IMG/VR virus record: IMGVR_UViG_3300045836_000276
Location: 1-26,949 of that record
DNA: 26,949 bases
Reading direction: 5' to 3' (one strand)
Source: a virus
The notes below the pieces were generated by a model, which did not search any database, was not told where the DNA came from, and was given only the letters and a program-made list of their open reading frames with translations. This document shows, piece by piece, positions 18,690 through 25,439 of the stretch. Numbering within the stretch: position 1 is the first letter of the stretch; each line of letters starts with the position of its first letter. The translations under genes were made by a program, and so were the position numbers.

Positions 18690-19085
18690 ATGGACGCGCT
18701 CAAACCGCTCGACGTGGAGTCGTGGATCGATCAGGGCCGGGCCGTCGTGGTGGTGGGCGGCGATTTGGACACGCGCTCCGCCCCCCGGCTGCGCGCCGAG
18801 TTGGAGCAGCTGCAGCCGCCGGCCCGCTACCGGGTGGTCCTGGACCTGCGGAACCTGACGTTCATCGACGAGACCGGGATCGGCGTGCTGATCGGTGCGG
18901 CCAACCGGGCGAGGGCCGGCCGCGGCAGGACGGTGGTCGTCGCTCCCCGCGACGGCGTCGCGCGCCGGCTGTCGATCATGGGCCTGGCCGCGGTGCTGCC
19001 GCAGGTGGGCAGTCTCGACGAGGCGTTCGCCGTCCTGTCCTCAGCGCTTCCCTTGACAGATAGTCACACGAACGAGAAGATGTGA
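18690..19085 (+). CDS. STAS-domain anti-anti-sigma factor-like protein, 131 aa
   Basis: STAS proteins bind RsbW-type kinases and are switched by phosphorylation of a serine in a D-S-S/T-G motif. Here the sequence is LDLRNLTFIDETGIGVLIGAANRAR (51-75): D60-E61-T62-G63. One of the two usual hydroxyl residues is Glu, which may mimic a charged state or leave Thr62 as the only target. ATG 18690 is preferred to ATG 18684, because AGGGG lies seven bases upstream. The last 11 codons are the next operator box and promoter (19053-19081), an unusual overlap of coding and control DNA. A possible partner is the ATPase at 12894. Confidence 0.83.
   Translation: MDALKPLDVESWIDQGRAVVVVGGDLDTRSAPRLRAELEQLQPPARYRVVLDLRNLTFIDETGIGVLIGAANRARAGRGRTVVVAPRDGVARRLSIMGLAAVLPQVGSLDEAFAVLSSALPLTDSHTNEKM
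19053..19081 (+). promoter_or_regulatory. Operator-promoter of the 143-aa gene, inside the end of the STAS gene
   Basis: Box TTGACAGATAGTCAC at 19053-19067 provides a perfect -35. GAAGAT at 19076-19081 follows after 17 bp. The inverted box at 19082-19096 lies at the start site. Confidence 0.68.
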
Positions 19086-19096
19086 CTATCAGTCAA
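19082..19096 (-). promoter_or_regulatory. Inverted operator box at the start site
   Basis: GTGACTATCAGTCAA is the box in reverse (TTGACTGATAGTCAC on the minus strand). It sits 29 bp from the direct box at 19053, the same phase seen at 735/764 and 1971/2000, but with opposite orientation. Confidence 0.55.
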
Positions 19097-19116
19097 ACAT
19101 TGAAGGGGAGACGGCG

Positions 19117-19548
19117 ATGGCGGAGCAGCAGTACATGGCGAAGGTGATCGACGGCGCGACCCGCGGCCCGGTCGAGAAGTGGTTCGAGACCCGGATGGAC
19201 CGGGCGCTCTGGCTGCTGGAGAACGGCTACAGCTCGATGCGGGTCCTGAGTTTCTCCGACCCCGAGAGCGACGCGCGGCCGAGCGTCTTCGACGTCGACC
19301 AGGTGCAGAGCCCGATCGATGTGTTCTACCTGCGCCGCCGGAACACCGCCGACAGCGGCATGACGTTGAACTGCCAGCCCGACCCGCGTTGGCCGTCGCC
19401 TGAGCGGCACGAGTCCTGCCACGGCTGGGTTGCTCCCCTGAACAAGATCGGCCACGCGTGCAACTGCGACTGCCACCTGAACGGCAACGCCCCATGGTCG
19501 TACAACGCGGACCTGGAGCGTGTGAAGAGCCTGACCATTACGCGCTGA
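19117..19548 (+). CDS. Hypothetical phage protein with Cys-rich C-terminus, 143 aa
   Basis: ATG 19117 is preceded by GAAGGGGAG. Residues 5-60 are mixed (YMAKVIDGATRGPVEKWFETRMDRALWLLENGY). The C-terminal half has RHESCHGWV and then HACNCDCHLNGN, with four Cys and three His that could hold one or two zinc ions. The family is not recognised. The gene is expressed from the double-box promoter just upstream, and its end overlaps the convergent excisionase-like gene by 11 bp. Confidence 0.72.
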   Translation: MAEQQYMAKVIDGATRGPVEKWFETRMDRALWLLENGYSSMRVLSFSDPESDARPSVFDVDQVQSPIDVFYLRRRNTADSGMTLNCQPDPRWPSPERHESCHGWVAPLNKIGHACNCDCHLNGNAPWSYNADLERVKSLTITR

Positions 19549-19732
19549 GCGCTTCGACGATCGACGCGGTCACGACCCGGACGGTGGAGCCGACCTTCAG
19601 CGTCCGGGCCGGGAAGTGCCCGGTGCGGGCCAGCTCATAAGCGTGGGAGCGGCTGATGCCGAAGGCCTCCGCTGCCCGCTCGATCGAGACGGCGGCCGGC
19701 CAGGAGCGGATCTCGTCCAGGGTGTAGCTCAC
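19538..19732 (-). CDS. Excisionase-like small HTH protein, 64 aa
   Basis: The pattern VSIERAAEAFGISRSHAYELARTGHFPARTLKVGSTVRVVTASIVEAL is the excisionase/MerR-like winged HTH used by recombination directionality factors and small phage regulators. It lies directly next to the integrase, on the opposite strand, with a control region between, which is the usual xis-int relationship. GTG 19732 is preferred because GAGG lies five bases upstream; ATG 19744 is the alternative (68 aa). Its promoter uses the inverted box at 19777-19791. A Cox-like repressor role is an alternative. Confidence 0.74.
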   Translation of the reverse strand: MSYTLDEIRSWPAAVSIERAAEAFGISRSHAYELARTGHFPARTLKVGSTVRVVTASIVEALSA

Positions 19733-19761
19733 AGGTCCTCGCATTCTCCGTAGACCGCATC

Positions 19762-19791
19762 AGTCTGGACAGTGGCGTGACTATCTGTCAA
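19762..19791 (-). promoter_or_regulatory. Operator-promoter of the excisionase-like gene
   Basis: On the minus strand TTGACAGATAGTCAC (19791-19777) supplies the -35. CAGACT (19767-19762) follows after 18 bp. The box lies 24 bases before the integrase start and so could also influence it. Confidence 0.6.
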
Positions 19792-19814
19792 GGTAAGGCC
19801 GGAAGGGAGGCCCG

Positions 19815-21137
19815 GTGGCCAAGGAGGAGCCGATCCGCAGGATCCTGCTCGCGGACGGCAAGACGAAGCGGTACCGCCTCGTCGTCGACATCGGCGACGA
19901 CCCGGTCACCGGCAAGCGGCGGCAGTTCACGGGCACCTACACCAAGCTCAAGGACGCCAAGGCCGAACTCGCGCGCATCCGGCACGAGCGCAACACCGGC
20001 ACCTTCGTGCGGCCGGACAAGGAGCGCACCTTGAACGACGAGCTCGACGACTACCTCGCCGGGCTGCGCGGGAAGGAGGAGGCGACGCTGGCCAGCTACC
20101 GCCACGCGGTCAAGCCGGCCCGTGCGTTCATGGGAGAGCGCCGGCTGCAGGAACTGGAGAAGAAGGACTTCGACGAGTTCGTCGAGTGGATGTCGACGCA
20201 GGGACGCGCCCGCTCCACCTCCCCCCGCTACGGCAAGGGCCACGGACCGCGGGGCGTGCAGCTGACACTCAGCCGCCTGCAGGCCGCGCTGGACATCGCG
20301 GTGGCCGAGAAGCGGATCGCGTACAACCCGGTACGGCTGGTGGAGCGGCCGAAGAAGGTGAAACCCGAGCACGAGCTGTGGACCGACGCGGAGGAGGAGC
20401 GGTTCTTCGCCCACGTGGCCGGGGACCGCCTGGTCGCCGTGATCGAGTTGTTCGCCCGAGGCCTGCGTCCCGAGGAGCTGTGCGGCATCCGCTGGGGCGA
20501 CATCGACCCGGCGCAGCGCACCGCGCACACCGGCCTGCACGTGCGCACCGAGGTCGACGGCAGGCCGGTGGAGAAGCGGGCGAAGACGAAGGCGGGAGAG
20601 CGTGTCCTGCCGCTCGACGACGCACTGGTCAGGGCGTTGGAGGACTGGCGCCTGACCCAGCTGGCCGAGCGGCGCCGGGCGCTCTCGGCGTACCGGGACG
20701 GGGACTACGTCCTGTGCGATGAGACGGGTCGTCCCTTCCAGCCCAATTCCCTGCGCCGGTACATGCACAGGTTGATGGAGGCGGCAGGGGTCCGGCGCGT
20801 GACGCCGTATGAGGCGATGCGCCATGCGGCGGGCAGCCGGATGTCGCGGGCCGGGGTGGCGCCGCAGGTGATCGCGGCGTGGATGGGCCACACCAATCCG
20901 TCGTTCACGGCGGACAACTACATGCACGCGCGGCCGCAGGACCTGGCCGCAGCGAGGGACGCGCTGGAGCGCGGCAAGCGAGAACAGGGGAGGGAGAACG
21001 GTGAGCGAGTGGGCGAAAGCAGTGGCCAGAGCGTTAGCGGCGGTGAACCGCGACGCGGAGGCGGACGACGCGGAAAAGTTGCTGGAGCGCGCCGCCGCGC
21101 GGTTGGTGGAGGAAGCGCGGAAGGACCGGCGCAGTGA
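19815..21137 (+). CDS. int: Tyrosine site-specific integrase, 440 aa
   Basis: Integrases of this family insert the phage at an attB site, often a tRNA gene. The order is an N-terminal arm-binding/SAM-like region (to about 180), then the catalytic domain. Catalytic residues read as R218 in FARGLRPEELCGIRW, a beta-hairpin Lys in the KRAKTKAGERVLPL stretch, R336-H337 in PYEAMRHAAG, H359 in WMGHTN, and the nucleophile Y369 in DNYMHA. The first His of the usual HxxR box is Tyr332, an unusual substitution. Residues 390-440 are Gly/Arg/Ser-rich and overlap another gene in a different frame. GTG 19815 follows AGGGAGGCCCG. Confidence 0.9.
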   Translation: MAKEEPIRRILLADGKTKRYRLVVDIGDDPVTGKRRQFTGTYTKLKDAKAELARIRHERNTGTFVRPDKERTLNDELDDYLAGLRGKEEATLASYRHAVKPARAFMGERRLQELEKKDFDEFVEWMSTQGRARSTSPRYGKGHGPRGVQLTLSRLQAALDIAVAEKRIAYNPVRLVERPKKVKPEHELWTDAEEERFFAHVAGDRLVAVIELFARGLRPEELCGIRWGDIDPAQRTAHTGLHVRTEVDGRPVEKRAKTKAGERVLPLDDALVRALEDWRLTQLAERRRALSAYRDGDYVLCDETGRPFQPNSLRRYMHRLMEAAGVRRVTPYEAMRHAAGSRMSRAGVAPQVIAAWMGHTNPSFTADNYMHARPQDLAAARDALERGKREQGRENGERVGESSGQSVSGGEPRRGGGRRGKVAGARRRAVGGGSAEGPAQ

Positions 21138-21144
21138 TGACTGA
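21001..21144 (+). CDS. Small helical protein overlapping the integrase tail, 47 aa
   Basis: GTG 21001 has a strong AGGGGAGGGAG ribosome site. The frame (VSEWAKAVARALAAVNRDAEADDAEKLLERAAARLVEEARKDRR) is a clean amphipathic helix with strongly GC-rich third positions. In contrast, the integrase frame through the same DNA is Gly/Arg-rich with poor third-position bias. This frame is therefore probably the true selected one. Its stop lies inside the start of the next gene. Function is unknown. Confidence 0.6.
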   Translation: MSEWAKAVARALAAVNRDAEADDAEKLLERAAARLVEEARKDRRSDD

Positions 21145-21427
21145 CAAACCGTTCGACCCGCAGGCCTTCCGCGAGAGCCTGGAGGCAGCGGCCGGCCCGC
21201 TGAGGCGCGTGGCCGCGGTCACCTCGCAGATCGGTCTGTCGAAGATTCCCGCTGATGCGGCGTGTTGTTGCCACTGCCCTGTGTATGAACCGCATGAGTG
21301 CGAGGGTTGGCGTGCGGAGGGGTTGGTGCGCGAAGTGCCCTCGGGCCGGGTCTTCGGGCGTCAGCCGCCGCCCGTACAGGTGCCGGTATGCCGGTCCTGT
21401 CACGGCGTGGCGGTGCGGGACGCGTGA
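21137..21427 (+). CDS. Zinc-binding phage protein, 96 aa
   Basis: ATG 21137 overlaps the end of the 47-aa gene and follows GGAAGGACCGGCGCAGTG; GTG 21134 is an alternative start. Cysteines appear in ADAACCCHCPVYEPHECEGW and in VPVCRSCHG, enough for a zinc site. The N-terminus is helical (DPQAFRESLEAAAGPLRRVAAV). The role is not known. It is the second of three small genes following the integrase. Confidence 0.7.
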   Translation: MTDKPFDPQAFRESLEAAAGPLRRVAAVTSQIGLSKIPADAACCCHCPVYEPHECEGWRAEGLVREVPSGRVFGRQPPPVQVPVCRSCHGVAVRDA

Positions 21428-21456
21428 ATGTGTTCTCTCAGGGGTGGGAGGAAGCG

Positions 21457-21564
21457 GTGCACCGTCGCGAAGACCGGTTGATGAGCTACGCAGTGGGCGT
21501 GCTCGTCGTACTCGTTCTGGCGCTGATCGGTTTCACGGTCGCGTACGTTCTGAGCGCGGGTTAA
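21457..21564 (+). CDS. Single-helix membrane protein, 35 aa
   Basis: GTG 21457 is chosen because GGGAGGAAGCG precedes it. GTG 21424, which overlaps the upstream stop (GTGA), would give 46 aa. After VHRREDRLMSYA comes a 20-residue hydrophobic stretch (VGVLVVLVLALIGFTVAYVL), so the protein is an N-in, single-pass membrane peptide. It has no known family and resembles the 31-aa peptide at 14430 only in layout. Confidence 0.66.
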   Translation: MHRREDRLMSYAVGVLVVLVLALIGFTVAYVLSAG

Positions 21565-21639
21565 GGAGGCTACTGCGCGAGATGCGCGAGGAATAGCAAG
21601 ATCGAAAAGTATTCTGTGACAAAACGTGAGAGGAAGATC

Positions 21640-21802
21640 GTGAAAGCAGCGCGGACGGGGAGCGAGCCGACCACCGGTCGACGCCTCCCGCCTGCGCGGA
21701 CTGCGAGGGTCCGCTCCTCTCGCCAGGATCGCGGATCATGGTCGGTCTTGATCCAGCGTCAAGCACGGATCATCCGTGTCCTATTTGTATGCATTTCAAT
21801 GT
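21640..21802 (+). pseudogene. Possible frameshifted small zinc-ribbon gene
   Basis: GTG 21640 has a good GAGAGGAAG site. The frame then reads Arg-rich nonsense. In another frame (codons beginning near 21681) the DNA encodes PPACADCEGPLLSPGSR ... HPCPICMHFNVR and stops near 21802. That frame has two C-x2-C pairs 23 residues apart, a good zinc ribbon, but no start codon upstream. A single-base indel, real or from sequencing, or an unusual start would explain this. The alternative reading frame, 21616 to 21882, is a weak 88-codon ORF. Confidence 0.35.
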
Positions 21803-21883
21803 CCGCTGATCACGATCGATGTCCGGTGATGTGCGGTCGGATTTTTCCAGTCCGTGAGAGCGTATGTGAGAAAGGCTGTTGAT

Positions 21884-22546
21884 ATGGAGGGCTCGCGGAG
21901 CCGAAACGACGCCGCCGTCTACACGGGTCCGGGCGTGCCGAGGATCTTCGAAGACGCATACGTCGTCAACGCGGACGGTACGCTGAAGATCCTGCGGTGG
22001 TCGACCCGCCACGAACCGAAGCGCCATCCGATCGCCGAGTACGCGCCCGGCTGCTGGGAGCACTACGAGCACCAGGGCGAGCAGGGCGACGAGGTGGCCG
22101 AGCAGCCGAAACCGGCCGAGGCGGCTCGGGCGGCGCCGCGCAAGGCCCGTGCCTCGGTGCGCGACGTCGTCGAGCATCACGACGGTTCCCGGTGGTGGAC
22201 ACCCGACGACGGGCCGGATCCCGAACCGGAGATGAGTCCGGCCGAGCGGGAGGCGCAGATCCGCAGCCGTGAGCCGGGGGTGCCGGAGAACCTGCAGGCC
22301 GCCGCGCTGCGTCCCGCCCTTCCCCCGAGCGACTTCGCCGTGCCGACGCACCGGCTGCCGCAGCGCGAGCCGGCGCAGGCCTCGGATAAGACGCAGCTGT
22401 TGCCCGTGGTGCAGGACGACTCTCGCCAGTCGCCTGCGCCGGCTCGGCGGCGCGGTCGCACACGCGGATCCTGGCCGCGCAGCGGCACCGGTTCCCTGGC
22501 GCTGGCCGTGGTCGCGGCGCTCAGCGTTCTTGCATCCGTCCACTGA
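21884..22546 (+). CDS. Hypothetical tail-anchored membrane protein, 220 aa
   Basis: ATG 21884 has GAGAAAGG about nine bases upstream; GTG 21854 is possible. The N-terminal 60 residues have a compact VPRIFEDAYVVNADGTLKILRWSTRHEPKRHPIAEYAPG region. A long Pro/Glu/Arg-rich, probably disordered middle (residues 65-195) follows, then a basic ARRRGRTRGSWPRSG stretch. A short hydrophobic segment (LALAVVAALSVLASVH) ends the chain. This looks like a tail anchor with a positive-inside flank. Function unknown. Confidence 0.68.
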   Translation: MEGSRSRNDAAVYTGPGVPRIFEDAYVVNADGTLKILRWSTRHEPKRHPIAEYAPGCWEHYEHQGEQGDEVAEQPKPAEAARAAPRKARASVRDVVEHHDGSRWWTPDDGPDPEPEMSPAEREAQIRSREPGVPENLQAAALRPALPPSDFAVPTHRLPQREPAQASDKTQLLPVVQDDSRQSPAPARRRGRTRGSWPRSGTGSLALAVVAALSVLASVH

Positions 22547-22549
22547 GTA

Positions 22550-22579
22550 TTGACAAATAGTCACACCCCTGCCTACGCT
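22550..22579 (+). promoter_or_regulatory. Operator-promoter upstream of the tRNA-like element and helicase
   Basis: Box TTGACAAATAGTCAC at 22550-22564 gives a perfect -35. TACGCT at 22574-22579, after 18 bp, is the best -10 of the set. Transcription would start near 22586 and run through a leader hairpin (GGCGG 22587-22591 with CCGCC 22607-22611). The layout copies the tRNA-Ile cassette at 531-605. Confidence 0.7.
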
Positions 22580-22615
22580 TGTCCATGGCGGAATCTTCAT
22601 CGGTTACCGCCGGTA

Positions 22616-22713
22616 GGCCATGGCCCGGACGGTTCGGAGACTGACCCCTTCCGACACCGAGGCACAAGCAGAACCGCACAGCTCTCAAGCGGGTTCGACT
22701 CCCGCTGTGGCCA
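22616..22713 (+). other. tRNA-like element: intact T arm and acceptor, no clear anticodon arm
   Basis: GCGGG-TTCGACT-CCCGC (22689-22705) is a textbook T arm, followed by TGTGGCC-A (22706-22713). GGCCATG at 22616-22622 can pair with TGTGGCC to close a 7-bp acceptor stem. The 66 bases between do not form a normal D and anticodon arm. A hairpin, TTCGGAG with TTCCGA (22634-22654), has a 9-base loop. Distance from the promoter (66 bp versus 74 bp for tRNA-Ile) suggests a true but degenerate tRNA gene. Alternatively the 3' half is the tRNA-identity core of an attP site for the integrase. Confidence 0.45.
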
Positions 22714-22743
22714 CGCAGACACTCAACGAATCAAGGATTTGCG

Positions 22744-24351
22744 ATGACTCGCGCTCTACGGTTGAGGAAATACCAGGAACAGGCGGTGGAGGCCGTCGAA
22801 AAGGCGTGGGCCGACGGCATGCTGCGGCCGGCCATCGTCATGGCCACCGGATTGGGCAAGACGCGCACCTTCACCGAGCTCGCGCACGTCGAGGCGTCGC
22901 GCGGCGGCAAGGCGCTGATCCTCGTGCACCGCGACGAGCTGGCGCAGCAGACGCTGGCCACCGTCAAGGCCTTCGACCCGTCTCTGTCCGTCGGCCTGGT
23001 CAAGGCACAACACCGGGAAGTGGACGCACAGGTCGTCGTCGGTTCGGTGCAGACCCTCGCCCGGGAGAAGCGGCGCGACGAGCTGGAAGACGTCTCGCTC
23101 GTCATCGTGGACGAGGCGCACCACGCCGCGGCGCGCTCGTACCTTGACGTGCTGGAGCACTACGGGTGCTTCCGGGACACCCGGGCGCTCGGGGTGACCG
23201 CGACCATGTCGCGCTCCGACGACCGGGGCCTGGGCGACGTGTGGCAGGACGTCGTGTTCAAGCGCGACATCCTGTTCGGGATCCGCGACGGTTACCTGGT
23301 CGACGTGCGCGGCGTGGCGGTCGAGGTCGACGGCCTGGACCTCGCCTCGGTCGCTAAGACCCGCGGCGACTACCAGGACGGCGCGCTCGGCGACGCGATG
23401 CTCGCGTGCGACGCCGCCACGGTGGTCGCGCAGGCGTACAAGGAGAACGCCGCCGACCGCCAGGGTGTGCTGTTCGCCCCGACCGTCGCCACGGCGGATG
23501 CCTTCGCCCAGGCGCTGACCGCCGCCGGCATCCCGGCCGAGTGCGTGACCGGCGCGACCTCGCTGGAGGACCGCGCACTGATCTACAAGCGCGTCCGCTC
23601 CGGCGAAACACAGGTGCTGTCCAACTGCATGGTGCTGACCGAGGGCTTCGACATGCCGCAGCTCTCCTGCGGTGTGATCGCCCGGCCCACCCAGTCGCAG
23701 GCTCTGTACATCCAGATGGCCGGCCGGGTGCTGCGCACCCACCCGGGCAAGAAGGACGCGCTGCTGCTCGACGTCGTGGGCGTCAGCGCGCGCATGGGCC
23801 TGCGCTCGATCGTCGACCTGACCGAGACCGGCGTGAAGCTGGGCGACGGTGAGTCGCTGGCCGAGGCGATCGAGCGGGAGGCGGCCGAGCGCAGGGACTA
23901 CGAGACGTCGACCGCGATAAGGCTGCAGAGCCTCGCGACCCGTGAGATCGACCTCTTCCAGCAGTCCCACGCCGCGTGGCTGCAGACCGCCAAGGGCGTC
24001 TGGTTCGTCCCGACGCGCGAGCACACCTACTTCCTCTGGCCGGACGGCGACGAGGGCAACTTCAAGATCGGAAAGTGCGGCGTCTACTCGGCCCGCGGCG
24101 GCGAGTGGCTGATGGACGGACTGTCCCTCGACCTCGCGATGTCCTGGGCCGAGCAGTTCGCCGAGGAGGAGGACCCTATGGTCGCCTCCCGCAACGCCAG
24201 CTGGCGCACGAAGAAGGCCAGGCCCTCGGAGGCGCAGGTCGCGATCGCGGTCCGTATCGGCATCGGCTACGACGGCCTGTCAAAGAACGAGTTATCGAAT
24301 CGGATCTCGACGTACTACGCCAGCAAGATCCTTGACCGAGCCGTTTCGTAG
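22744..24351 (+). CDS. SF2 DEAH-type DNA/RNA helicase, 535 aa
   Basis: The motifs are clear. Q-like RKYQEQAVEAV starts at residue 8. Walker A MATGLGKT is at 33-40, motif Ia LILVHRDELAQQ at 58-69, and motif II VDEAHH at 122-127. Motif III VTATMSR is at 151-157, motif V LTEGFDMPQL near 298-307, and motif VI QMAGRVLR at 324-331. This is the UvrB/RecG-like type II restriction/phage helicase layout that unwinds DNA in replication or recombination. The C-terminal 150 residues have a Trp-rich region (WFVPTREHTYFLWPDGDEG) and a SEAQVAIAVRIGIGYDGLSKNEL segment that may bind DNA. ATG 22744 follows AAGGA. Confidence 0.88.
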   Translation: MTRALRLRKYQEQAVEAVEKAWADGMLRPAIVMATGLGKTRTFTELAHVEASRGGKALILVHRDELAQQTLATVKAFDPSLSVGLVKAQHREVDAQVVVGSVQTLAREKRRDELEDVSLVIVDEAHHAAARSYLDVLEHYGCFRDTRALGVTATMSRSDDRGLGDVWQDVVFKRDILFGIRDGYLVDVRGVAVEVDGLDLASVAKTRGDYQDGALGDAMLACDAATVVAQAYKENAADRQGVLFAPTVATADAFAQALTAAGIPAECVTGATSLEDRALIYKRVRSGETQVLSNCMVLTEGFDMPQLSCGVIARPTQSQALYIQMAGRVLRTHPGKKDALLLDVVGVSARMGLRSIVDLTETGVKLGDGESLAEAIEREAAERRDYETSTAIRLQSLATREIDLFQQSHAAWLQTAKGVWFVPTREHTYFLWPDGDEGNFKIGKCGVYSARGGEWLMDGLSLDLAMSWAEQFAEEEDPMVASRNASWRTKKARPSEAQVAIAVRIGIGYDGLSKNELSNRISTYYASKILDRAVS

Positions 24352-24370
24352 AGCCTGAGAAAGGACACTG

Positions 24371-25435
24371 ATGACCGATCCGTTCACCGCAGCCGAGGGC
24401 CAGAAGGCCGCCGACCCGTTCGAGCCGAAAAGGGACCGCTACGGAAGATATCTTCTTCCACCCCTGACAAACCCGAAGGGGAAGGAGAGCCCGTACACGC
24501 GGGCCACCACTTTCGCCAAGTCGATCAGCGACACCTTCGCCCTCTCCCAGTGGGGCGACCGGATGGTCGCCAAGGGCCTGACGCTGCGTCCGGACCTGTA
24601 CGCGCTGGCGGCCTCCACGCCGCTGGAGGACAAGGACAAGCTCAACCAGATCGCCGAGGACGCGAAGACCGCGGCCGGGTCGAAGTCGCGCGCCGGCCTG
24701 GGCACCGCGCTGCACGCGTTCACCGAGCAGATCGACCGCGGTGAGACGCCGAGTGTGCCCGAGCCCTGGGACAAGGACGTCGTCGCCTATCAGCAGGCCG
24801 TCGTCGAGGCCGGGCTCACGTACGACCCCGCACACATCGAACGGATCGTCGTGATCAAGCAGTTCGAGGTCGCGGGCACCTTCGACCGGATCACCTGTCT
24901 GGCCAAGCCGCTGGTGATGGAACGTCCGGGCCGCGAGGCGCTGCACCTGCCCGCGGGCACGTGGCTGGTCGCGGACCTGAAGACCGGACGGGATCTGCAG
25001 TACGGCTGGAACGAGATCGCGATCCAGCTGGCGCTGTACGCGCACGCCGACGGGATCTGGAACGGCGCGCAGCAGTGCTGGGAGGCGATGCCGCCCGTGG
25101 ACCGGCGCACCGCGCTGGTCATCCACCTCCCGGTCGGGGAGGCGAAGGCGACGCTGTACGCGGTGGACATCGAGGCCGGCTGGGAGGCCGCCGCGATGTG
25201 CGAGCAGGTGCGCGCGTGGCGCAAGCGCCGCGCGCTGGCCGGATCGGTCGCGATCGGCGGTCCCGGTCAGGCTGCGGCACCCGTGGCCGAGCCGACGTAC
25301 AGGGACCTGATCTCGGCGGCGCGCAGCAAGCAGGACCTGTCCGAGGTGTGGCGTAAGGCCACCGCGGCAGGCGAATGGACTTCCGAGCTGGAACGGCTCG
25401 GCAAGCAGCGACAGGCGGAACTGGCGCTGGTGTGA
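24371..25435 (+). CDS. PD-(D/E)XK nuclease of the RecB/Cas4 type, 354 aa
   Basis: Residues 108-230 give a RecB-like nuclease core: H115 in GLGTALHAFTEQ, D172 in FEVAGTFDRI, D202-x-K204 in LVADLKTGR, and Q219 in IAIQLALYAHA. Such proteins process DNA ends in phage recombination. No cysteine cluster for a Cas4 Fe-S site is seen. The N-terminus holds two DPF motifs (MTDPF, AADPFEP). A C-terminal YRDLISAARSKQDLSEVWRKA segment looks like a small helical domain. ATG 24371 follows AAAGGA and lies 19 bp after the helicase stop, so the two are probably one operon. Confidence 0.84.
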   Translation: MTDPFTAAEGQKAADPFEPKRDRYGRYLLPPLTNPKGKESPYTRATTFAKSISDTFALSQWGDRMVAKGLTLRPDLYALAASTPLEDKDKLNQIAEDAKTAAGSKSRAGLGTALHAFTEQIDRGETPSVPEPWDKDVVAYQQAVVEAGLTYDPAHIERIVVIKQFEVAGTFDRITCLAKPLVMERPGREALHLPAGTWLVADLKTGRDLQYGWNEIAIQLALYAHADGIWNGAQQCWEAMPPVDRRTALVIHLPVGEAKATLYAVDIEAGWEAAAMCEQVRAWRKRRALAGSVAIGGPGQAAAPVAEPTYRDLISAARSKQDLSEVWRKATAAGEWTSELERLGKQRQAELALV

Positions 25436-25439
25436 AACC

